DNA from: a virus
IMG/VR virus record: IMGVR_UViG_3300009128_000129
Span: 1 to 24,069 of that record
DNA length: 24,069 bases
Direction: 5' to 3' (one strand)
The notes beneath the pieces were generated by a model. It saw only the letters and a program-made list of their open reading frames with translations, made no database searches and was not told the origin of the DNA. The first letter of the stretch is position 1. Every line of letters begins with the position of its first letter. Positions 12,097-17,994 of this stretch are shown here, one piece after another. Position numbers and translations under genes: made by a program.

Positions 12097-12495
12097 ATGG
12101 ATACATACAGGAAAAAGGTTTTGACGCTAAAGGCCGCCATTATGGCGTATCAGCGGGAAAATAACCGGCACTATGGGGACCTGACCCGTCCTGAACAGTC
12201 AGTCGAGGACCTGTGTCAGGCGCTCTATCTCAGGCTGGACAGATTGCTCATGTGCCTGGAGGATGGCTGTGATGACGAGACGCCCGAGGAGTCGGGCAGC
12301 GATCGGGTGGTCAGCCAGCTACTCCAGGCGGCAACCAAACTGAGCCGTGGCGGTGATGTGCACACTACATTGATTGATGATTTTGAAAAAACGCTACAAA
12401 TGCTTGATCAGGCCGCGGACCTGAAGAGAAAGTCTGAAACGGCCAAGGATGTGGCAGAGACCGCAGCCATTAAACATAAGAGATCAAGAAGTTGA
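12097..12495 (+). CDS. hypothetical late protein, 132 aa
   Basis: ATG 12097 is chosen for AACCGGAGG just before it; an in-frame start at 12040 would be inside the repeat. The protein is helical throughout (KVLTLKAAIMAYQRENNRHY, SVEDLCQALYLRLDRLLMCL, SQLLQAATKLSRGGDVHTTL, DDFEKTLQMLDQAADLKRKS), without membrane segments, and has a basic C-terminus (IKHKRSRS). It lies in the lysis module between the holin and a small membrane protein. No family is recognised. Confidence 0.6.
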   Translation: MDTYRKKVLTLKAAIMAYQRENNRHYGDLTRPEQSVEDLCQALYLRLDRLLMCLEDGCDDETPEESGSDRVVSQLLQAATKLSRGGDVHTTLIDDFEKTLQMLDQAADLKRKSETAKDVAETAAIKHKRSRS

Positions 12496-12692
12496 GCAGT
12501 TGGTGGATCAAGTTTGTGGCCAACTCGAAAGATGCGGCCCTAATTCTAAGCCTCTTGTTCAACGTCATGGCCAGTGCGGCCATCTGGCGCTTATGGAAAA
12601 GCCGGGAGGCGTTGCAAGACAAGGTTACGGGCATGTTGGGGGAGCTGTTGACAGAGCTGAGTCGGTTGATGGCGAGGCTTGTTGATAAGTAA
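12492..12692 (+). CDS. small membrane protein of the lysis module, possible Rz-like
   Basis: TTG 12492 overlaps the preceding TGA (TTGA), a coupled start. The 66-residue protein has one membrane helix (AALILSLLFNVMASAAIWRL) after a short N-terminus (MSSWWIKFVANSKD), then a helical region (KVTGMLGELLTELSRLMARL). One N-terminal helix followed by a coiled coil is the layout of inner-membrane spanins (Rz), which would suit the position, but it is shorter than most Rz proteins and no partner Rz1 lipoprotein was found. The start is uncertain. Confidence 0.5.
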   Translation: MSSWWIKFVANSKDAALILSLLFNVMASAAIWRLWKSREALQDKVTGMLGELLTELSRLMARLVDK

Positions 12693-12693
12693 A

Positions 12694-12799
12694 AGTCGGC
12701 AATAGGCAGTTGACCTTCCAGTCAGCAATAGGCAGTTGACAGTTGACAAACTATGCATAGGCACTGTTTGCCTACTGTCAATTGCCAACTGCCGACTGG
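12694..12799 (+). repeat. family A heptad hairpin element
   Basis: Arms 12718-12751 and 12766-12799 pair over 34 bases with about six mismatches. The 24-nt core is at 12747-12770, the most diverged copy (caaactatgc ... cactgtttg). A short extra heptad tract sits at 12694-12717. Confidence 0.9.
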
Positions 12800-12811
12800 A
12801 TAGAGGAGATT

Positions 12812-12958
12812 ATGATTACGAGAATGCGACTAAAATATCACTTGAGGCGTTTGGCGCTGGAGGTAGGGCTGAGGGCGCTAGAAGATGTCATACATGAATT
12901 GCGCAGACAATCAACAATCAACAATCAACAATCAACAATCGAAAAAGATGTCTCGTAA
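12812..12958 (+). CDS. short ORF upstream of terminase small subunit, 48 aa
   Basis: ATG 12812 follows TAGAGGAGATT. The ORF starts MITRMRLKYHLRRLALEVGL, then RALEDVIHELRRQ (basic, helical), and then enters a family D heptad array (12908-12940) read as STINNQQSTIEKDVS. It ends inside the next gene, overlapping by 11 bases. The N-terminal half looks coding and has a good ribosome-binding site; the C-terminal half is repeat-derived. Similar small basic peptides occur beside terminase genes in other phages, but I cannot name a function. Confidence 0.5.
   Translation: MITRMRLKYHLRRLALEVGLRALEDVIHELRRQSTINNQQSTIEKDVS
12908..12940 (+). repeat. family D heptad array
   Basis: Almost five units of caatcaa. 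They overlap the end of the short ORF 12812-12958 and fall directly before ATG 12948. Confidence 0.9.
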
Positions 12959-13535
12959 AGACTATAATAAATACGCCCAGGACGTCCGTGATCGCGCTGA
13001 GGAGCTCTACGTGGAGCACGGCTGCACCTATGAGGAAGTGGCGGAGCGGTGCGATGTTGCGGTCAACACGGTTAAAAAGTGGGGCGCTGAGGGGGAGTGG
13101 AAGGAACGCCAGAAAGAAGTGAGGACGGCCCTTGGGGAGATCAAGCGCAATACGGTGTTGCTCAGAAAGAAGTTGATTGCCAATGCATTGCAGAGCTTAA
13201 ACCCGCAGGACGTCTATGCGGTTGCTCGGCTTGAAGCGGCTACCAGGCCAAAGGCCGGAGAGCCGGAATGGACACCTGCAGGGGCAGATATGCGGGAGAT
13301 CGCCACGCCACAAGATGCGGTGGATGCCCTGCAGGAAGCGATCAGCCTGAAGGTGAACCGGATGTTGTCAGACCCCAAGGCGCTGAGCTTGAGCGCTCTC
13401 AAAGATATGAAAAAAGGCCTGGAGCTGATCGAGCAAATGAAGGCCATGTACGAGACAGAGGATGCAGCGCCGGTGAAACGGCAACTTGATGAGGATACGA
13501 TTAGGCAGGTGAGGGAGATATATGGGCTTGCGTAA
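12948..13535 (+). CDS. terminase small subunit-like protein (Mu gp27-type)
   Basis: ATG 12948 is preferred to 12885, because the upstream frame passes through the repeat (NQQSTINNQQSKK). The 195-residue protein opens with a HTH: DYNKYAQDVRDRAEELYVEH, then GCTYEEVAERCDVAVNTVKK. The WGAEGEWKERQKE segment after the HTH is typical of phage small terminase and related DNA-recognition proteins. A long helical region follows (EIKRNTVLLRKKLIANALQS, then LKDMKKGLELIEQMKAMYET). It would recognise phage DNA for packaging with the large subunit. It overlaps the large-subunit gene by 14 bases. Confidence 0.75.
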   Translation: MSRKDYNKYAQDVRDRAEELYVEHGCTYEEVAERCDVAVNTVKKWGAEGEWKERQKEVRTALGEIKRNTVLLRKKLIANALQSLNPQDVYAVARLEAATRPKAGEPEWTPAGADMREIATPQDAVDALQEAISLKVNRMLSDPKALSLSALKDMKKGLELIEQMKAMYETEDAAPVKRQLDEDTIRQVREIYGLA

Positions 13536-15090
13536 AAAAGCGGTCAGCGATCAGCGGTCAGCGATCAGCAATCGCAAGCGGGCTGCTATAGCGCTCACGA
13601 AATACCAGAAAAACTGGGTGGAGGACCACAGCCGGTTTAAGATTGGCGCCATTACCAGGCAGGGTGGCAAGTCTTTTGGGACGGCCCTGGAGGCGGTCCT
13701 GGATTGTCTGGAAAAGAAGACCACGTGGGTGTTGTTATCGGCGGGAGAAAGGCAGAGCAAAGAGCTCATGCAAAAGGTGGCCATGCACGCCAGGGCCGCC
13801 GGGAAGGTCATACAGGAGATCGAGGGTGAGTACTGGGCCGATAAGGAGACCAAGTATAAGCAGCTTGAGGTTGTGCTGCCAAATGGTTCGAGAGTTGTCG
13901 GTCTTCCTGCAAACCCGGATACGGCCCGCGGTTGGTCGGCCAATATTGTCTTAGATGAGTTTGCCCTGCACAAGGACAGTAGAGAAATTTGGAAGGCCAT
14001 GTTTCCCACGGTGACGCGGGGCTACAAGGTCCGTGTCATATCGACCTTTAAGGGAAAGACAAACAAGTTTTATGAGCTCTTTTTTGGGGCGCCAACGTTA
14101 CAAAGTTTTACAGGGGGCGATTATGCGCACGTTGGTGACCGGGGCGGTTGGAGTAAGCACTTTGTGAGCATCTATCAGGCCGTGGAGATGGGCCTGGAGC
14201 TGAAAGATGAAGAAGGCAAACTGTGCGAGCCGGAAGATTTGCGGCTGGCACTTAATGACGATGACGCCTGGCAAGAAGAGTTTGAGTGCGTGCCTTCTGA
14301 TGAGGTGTCGTCCTTTTTGACCCATGAGCTCATCTCAAGCGTGGAGGATGTGAGGCTGGATGTGCTGCCGCTATGGGCGGAAAAGCTGATCGTCATGGCC
14401 CAGGCAAACTATGGTTCATTTAAAAAGACCAAGGTCAGGCCTGGGTTGCCGATGAATATGCTGGAAGGTGTGGAATTTTTGGGCGATCTGTATGTGGGCA
14501 TGGATATCGGGCGAAAAAAGGATCTCAGTGTGATCTGGGTGGATCAAGAGATCGACGGTATCTTGCGGGCAATGGCGGTGATCGAGCTTAAACGGCAGCC
14601 CTACTTTGTCCAGGAGCAGGTGCTCCATACGATTTTGAGTCAGAAAAGCTTTCGCCGGGCCTGCATTGATGAGACCGGCATTGGATCACAGCTGGCAGAG
14701 AATGCCCAGGACCTTTTTGGCAGTCATCGTGTCGAGGGGGTGGCCTTTACAGCACAGAGCAAAGAGGCCCTGGCCGTGGGATTGAAGCAGAATTTTGAGG
14801 ATCGGGGCAGCGCTATCCCGGCGAGCAATACGATTCGTAACTCCCTTCATAGCGTCAAAAAGTACGCCACTACGACAAAGCACTTTCGCTTTGATGCAGA
14901 AAAGACCGAGGCCACGGGCCATGCTGACCACTTCTGGGCCAAGGCGTTGAGCACGCAGGCCGGGTCAAGCAATGTCCAGGCTGCGTGTGCCGGCACAGAT
15001 CCCACGCCGAGAGAGCCGGTGAGTGGCGAGCGGAGAAGGTGGCTGTCAAAGGGGGGCGGGGTGTTTGGGAGATTCCAAAAGGCTGCATGA
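13522..15090 (+). CDS. terminase large subunit (Mu gp28-like)
   Basis: The 522-residue packaging motor and nuclease has ATPase features: a Walker A-like ITRQGGKS (44-51), a Walker B IVLDEF (142-147, D145/E146), and a coupling segment VISTFKGKTN (172-181). The RNase H-like nuclease domain shows D328 (YVGMDIGRKKDLSVIW), D383 (CIDETGIGSQLAE) and D469 (HADHFWAKALS), fitting the three-acid active site. Residues 8-18 (VSDQRSAISNR) are encoded by period-7 units at 13543-13577, just before the first conserved part (LTKYQKNWVEDHSRFK), so the N-terminus may have been extended by the repeat. The start overlaps the small-subunit gene. Confidence 0.92.
   Translation: MGLRKKAVSDQRSAISNRKRAAIALTKYQKNWVEDHSRFKIGAITRQGGKSFGTALEAVLDCLEKKTTWVLLSAGERQSKELMQKVAMHARAAGKVIQEIEGEYWADKETKYKQLEVVLPNGSRVVGLPANPDTARGWSANIVLDEFALHKDSREIWKAMFPTVTRGYKVRVISTFKGKTNKFYELFFGAPTLQSFTGGDYAHVGDRGGWSKHFVSIYQAVEMGLELKDEEGKLCEPEDLRLALNDDDAWQEEFECVPSDEVSSFLTHELISSVEDVRLDVLPLWAEKLIVMAQANYGSFKKTKVRPGLPMNMLEGVEFLGDLYVGMDIGRKKDLSVIWVDQEIDGILRAMAVIELKRQPYFVQEQVLHTILSQKSFRRACIDETGIGSQLAENAQDLFGSHRVEGVAFTAQSKEALAVGLKQNFEDRGSAIPASNTIRNSLHSVKKYATTTKHFRFDAEKTEATGHADHFWAKALSTQAGSSNVQAACAGTDPTPREPVSGERRRWLSKGGGVFGRFQKAA
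13543..13577 (+). repeat. period-7 units at the start of the terminase gene
   Basis: Units ggtcagc, gatcagc, ggtcagc, gatcagc, aatcgca. They are read in frame as residues 8-18 of the terminase large subunit. The word is not used in the other families. Confidence 0.85.
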
Positions 15091-15093
15091 TAG

Positions 15094-15168
15094 TTTAATT
15101 GGTCTTATTGGTTTTGATTGGTTTTATTGGTTTTGATGGAATAATCGCGGCTGAAAGCCGCTTCAACC
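15094..15168 (+). repeat. family E period-9 element, second copy
   Basis: Units ttaattggt, cttattggt, tttgattgg, ttttattgg, ttttgatgg are followed by GCGGCTGAAAGCCGC (15147-15161), identical to the core at 11483-11497. The right A-rich arm is largely missing. It lies between the terminase stop and the portal gene. Confidence 0.85.
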
Positions 15169-15200
15169 ATAACTTTAGTCACTTTAGATCACTTAAAAAA

Positions 15201-16655
15201 ATGAACTTACGAGAACGCATAGCAATACGGCTTGAACCGACCATGCGGACAGAAGAAGAAGTCCGTGGGTTGGTGAAAGATGTGGTCGCACAAGAAGGGT
15301 CGAAGATTGAGGCCTTGGTTAAAACGGAAGTGGAAAAGGCCAAGATGTCGCTTCCTATTGTGGCAAATTGGGACCCAAAAAATGAGGGGTATCGCCGCAT
15401 GTCCGGCGATGTGACACAGCGCCGGGATCTGGCAATGATCAAACAAGACCGGATGTTTGAGATTGCGTATTATATGTGGGATCAGAGCGCCATGACAAAG
15501 AGGTTGGCCAAGATGGATAAGACTTTTCTTTTTGCCGAGCCCATCACGGTCACCAGTGATGATGAGGCCGTCAAGGAAATCATTGACCGGTTTTGGAGCG
15601 ATCCCCAGAACAACATGGACCTGGATTTTCCTGATCAGATGATGTGGCTGGGGCTTTTGGGTGAGCAATGCTGGCCGGTGGACATCAATAAGCACAATGG
15701 TCATGTGAGATTGGGGTATGTAGACCCGGCAGGTATCCGGGAAGTGTACGTGAACCGGATGAATGTGAAGCAGGCGGTCCAGGTAGAGCTGGTGGGCACG
15801 GCAGGCCGCTCCGGTAAAAAGATGTCGGTGATTCGTACCGATGGTGACCCGAGGCATAAGAGCTTTAACAGGCTGGTAGGGGAATGCTTTTTCTTCGCCA
15901 TTAATAAGCCGCCGAACTCTCCACGGGGACGAAGCGACCTACTCACGCTCTTTGACTGGATCGATGGCCTGGAGCAATACGGTTTCAATTATTTGGAGCG
16001 GGCAGAGTTTCTACTCAATTTTGTGTGGGACATCACGCTGAAGGGTATGAGCGAGGACCAAATCAGGAAGTGGATGGAAGATAACCCGCCACCACAACCG
16101 GGGAGCCAACGGGCGCACAATGAACAAGTTGAATGGAAGGCCGTGTCGCCTGATATCAAGGCCCATGACTACAGCAAGGGCTTTGAGATGGGAAAGTCTT
16201 TTATCATGGGCGCGGCTGGGCGGCCTGAGTCGTGGTTTGGCGGTGGCGGCAAGGCCTATCAGACCGAGGCAGAGATCTTCGGCCAGGTGCCGATCAAGGA
16301 CCTTGATGAGCGGCAGTTGTATGTGAGGCATGTCCTGAATAAGGTCATCCAGTTTCAGCTTGACAGTGCGGTGATTGTCGGACGGTTGACGGAAAAGCAG
16401 GCAGCGGCTGGGTTTACGGTAAACATGCCGGAGATCAGCAAGAAGGACCTGGTGAAATTGGTCAATGGTGTACCACAATTGACCACGGCATTGACAGTGG
16501 CTGAGCAGAATCGGTGGATTACCAGAGAGACAGCCACGCGGATGTTTGCGATGGTGAGCAGCCAGCTCGGCATGGAGATTGATGTGGAAAAGGAGCTTGA
16601 GGCGGCGGGGAAGGCGCTGCCCTCCGCTTTTGAGGATTATGAGCAGGTAAAATAG
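15201..16655 (+). CDS. portal protein
   Basis: The 484-residue protein forms the capsid vertex ring for DNA entry. ATG 15201 is chosen because the in-frame upstream stretch from 15099 is repeat-encoded; however, no good ribosome-binding site is visible. Typical portal features include an N-terminal helical clip region (MRTEEEVRGLVKDVVAQEGS), a segment RDLAMIKQDRMFEIAYYMWD, the wing-like SPRGRSDLLTLFDWIDGLEQ then YGFNYLERAEFLLNFVWDIT, and a C-terminal crown helix (PQLTTALTVAEQNRWITRET). It occupies the position of Mu gp29, but I do not claim close similarity. The TAG stop shares its last two bases with a family A repeat. Confidence 0.85.
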   Translation: MNLRERIAIRLEPTMRTEEEVRGLVKDVVAQEGSKIEALVKTEVEKAKMSLPIVANWDPKNEGYRRMSGDVTQRRDLAMIKQDRMFEIAYYMWDQSAMTKRLAKMDKTFLFAEPITVTSDDEAVKEIIDRFWSDPQNNMDLDFPDQMMWLGLLGEQCWPVDINKHNGHVRLGYVDPAGIREVYVNRMNVKQAVQVELVGTAGRSGKKMSVIRTDGDPRHKSFNRLVGECFFFAINKPPNSPRGRSDLLTLFDWIDGLEQYGFNYLERAEFLLNFVWDITLKGMSEDQIRKWMEDNPPPQPGSQRAHNEQVEWKAVSPDIKAHDYSKGFEMGKSFIMGAAGRPESWFGGGGKAYQTEAEIFGQVPIKDLDERQLYVRHVLNKVIQFQLDSAVIVGRLTEKQAAAGFTVNMPEISKKDLVKLVNGVPQLTTALTVAEQNRWITRETATRMFAMVSSQLGMEIDVEKELEAAGKALPSAFEDYEQVK

Positions 16656-16732
16656 TCGGCAATAGGCAGTTGACAGTTGACAAACTAGGCAATGGCATAG
16701 ATTGCCTACTGTCAACTGCCCACTGCCGACTG
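16654..16732 (+). repeat. family A heptad hairpin element
   Basis: Arms 16654-16676 and 16709-16731 pair over 23 bases with two mismatches. The 24-nt core is at 16681-16704 (caaactaggc ... catagattg). It ends ten bases before ATG 16743. Confidence 0.9.
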
Positions 16733-16742
16733 GAGTGAGCGG

Positions 16743-17576
16743 ATGCCCAAGAGCAAGAAAGAGAAAGAGTTTGAGCGTAAGTTAAATGAGCTCATTGAGC
16801 GGGCGGATAAGTTGCTCGATGATGAGGTGACCAAAGTCATTGCCATGCTTGAAGAGGCAAGAAAGGGCGTGGCTGCCACGGTGGCCTCAACCGAGTGGGA
16901 GGCGCATTACTTGCAGCAAATGAAGGCGGCCATTGAGCGGGCCTTGCAGGAGTTTGGCGACAAGTATGGCGTGGAGCTGAGAGAAGCACAGCGGGCCTTT
17001 TGGGAGCTTGGCATTGATATTGTGGATCTGCCTATACGAGAGGTTGGTGTGATGGCGGCTATCCCGGAGATTGACACTGCGGTCCTTGGGATCATGCAAG
17101 GATTTTCGTCAGACCTCGTTACTAATTTGAGCGCGGATGCCATTAAGCGGATCACAAATGAGCTGACCCTGGCCATGCTGGGCCAAAAGACGCCGTATGA
17201 AGTCATGGAGCTTATTGGCCGGAACCTGGATGATAAGTCCATCTTTAGCTCCATTGCAGACCGGGCAGAGGCCATCACACGGACCGAAGGGGGCCGGGTA
17301 TTGTCGGCAGCCACACAGGCCAGGCATGAGGCGGCGGCAAAAGTAGTGCCGGGGCTGATGAAGGAGTGGCGCCACTCGCATATCAGCCGGATGCCACGGA
17401 TTGCGCACCTGGCAGCCGAGGGGCAGCGAGTGAAAGTAAATGAGCGCTTTATGGTGGCTGGTGAAGCGCTTAAATACCCGCGAGATCCGGCAGGATCGGC
17501 CAAGAATACGATTAGGTGCGAGTGTTACTCAGTGCCATACCACCCGAACTGGGATGCGGTGCTGTTGGCAGCATAA
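16743..17576 (+). CDS. minor head morphogenesis protein (Mu gpF-like)
   Basis: The 277-residue protein has a charged, helical N-terminus (KKEKEFERKLNELIERADKL, then VTKVIAMLEEARKGVAATVA). Its C-terminal third fits the gpF/SPP1 gp7 domain: DRAEAITRTEGGRVLSAATQ, then ARHEAAAKVVPGLMKEWRHS, followed by a histidine/glycine-containing part (HLAAEGQRVKVNERFMVAG) and a cysteine-containing end (NTIRCECYSVPYHPNWD). This family sits next to the portal gene and helps capsid assembly or DNA ejection. The order (portal, gpF, small protein, protease-capsid) agrees with Mu-like head modules. Spacing from the repeat hairpin is short. Confidence 0.88.
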   Translation: MPKSKKEKEFERKLNELIERADKLLDDEVTKVIAMLEEARKGVAATVASTEWEAHYLQQMKAAIERALQEFGDKYGVELREAQRAFWELGIDIVDLPIREVGVMAAIPEIDTAVLGIMQGFSSDLVTNLSADAIKRITNELTLAMLGQKTPYEVMELIGRNLDDKSIFSSIADRAEAITRTEGGRVLSAATQARHEAAAKVVPGLMKEWRHSHISRMPRIAHLAAEGQRVKVNERFMVAGEALKYPRDPAGSAKNTIRCECYSVPYHPNWDAVLLAA

Positions 17577-17578
17577 GG

Positions 17579-17611
17579 GATTGATGATTGATGATTGATG
17601 ATTGTCGATTG
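17579..17611 (+). repeat. family D heptad array (gattgat orientation)
   Basis: Units gattgat, gattgat, gattgat, gattgtc, gattg. The array is the reverse complement of the caatcga/caatcaa arrays at 4344 and 12908. It ends shortly before AAAGGAGG and ATG 17633. Confidence 0.9.
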
Positions 17612-17632
17612 AAAAAGAAAGGAGGAAAGAAA

Positions 17633-17911
17633 ATGGCTAAGACACAAACAGAAAAAACGGCAGAGGCGAATGACGCTAAGGCAAAGGCTGCATTGCTGGA
17701 GGAAGCACTGGAGGCCTATGGAGTTGAAAGGGAGTATGTCTTTTCCAGCAGGGTTGACCTGGCATCGGGGACGGTTGTTATTTTGACGAATGGCGGTGCC
17801 AGGGTGCAGTACAAGCAGGGCGATAAGGTGGCAAAGCTGGACCCCATCCGAGTTACCGGCATCAATCCTGAATGGGAAAAGCGCAAGCCGATAGTGGGGA
17901 AAAAGAAATAA
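17633..17911 (+). CDS. small head-module protein, 92 aa
   Basis: ATG 17633 follows AAAGGAGGAAAG; an in-frame start at 17588 would be repeat-encoded. The first third is helical and charged (QTEKTAEANDAKAKAALLEE). The rest looks like a small beta domain (EYVFSSRVDLASGTVVILTN, then GGARVQYKQGDKVAKLDPIR). The position between gpF and the protease is occupied in several Mu-like phages by small unknown proteins. Probably structural or assembly-related, by position only. Confidence 0.6.
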   Translation: MAKTQTEKTAEANDAKAKAALLEEALEAYGVEREYVFSSRVDLASGTVVILTNGGARVQYKQGDKVAKLDPIRVTGINPEWEKRKPIVGKKK

Positions 17912-17915
17912 AGGG

Positions 17916-17976
17916 GGTTGGCCGGTTAGCCCGTTAGCCGGTTCGCCGGTGACAAATACGGGCCAACGGGCCAACC
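17916..17976 (+). repeat. family B octad hairpin element
   Basis: Arms 17916-17934 and 17958-17976 pair over 19 bases with two mismatches. The inner core is ccggtgacaaatacgggcc. It lies 18 bases before ATG 17995. Confidence 0.9.
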
Positions 17977-17994
17977 ACAAGGAGAAACAGACCA

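Noticed and set aside
12885-12947. N-terminal extension of the terminase small subunit
   Set aside because: It is translated family D repeat (NQQSTINNQQ); the HTH domain begins after ATG 12948.
15099-15200. N-terminal extension of the portal protein (VLLVLIGFIGFDG...)
   Set aside because: The extension is the translation of period-9 repeat DNA; the sequence looks hydrophobic only because of the T-rich words. ATG 15201 is more plausible.
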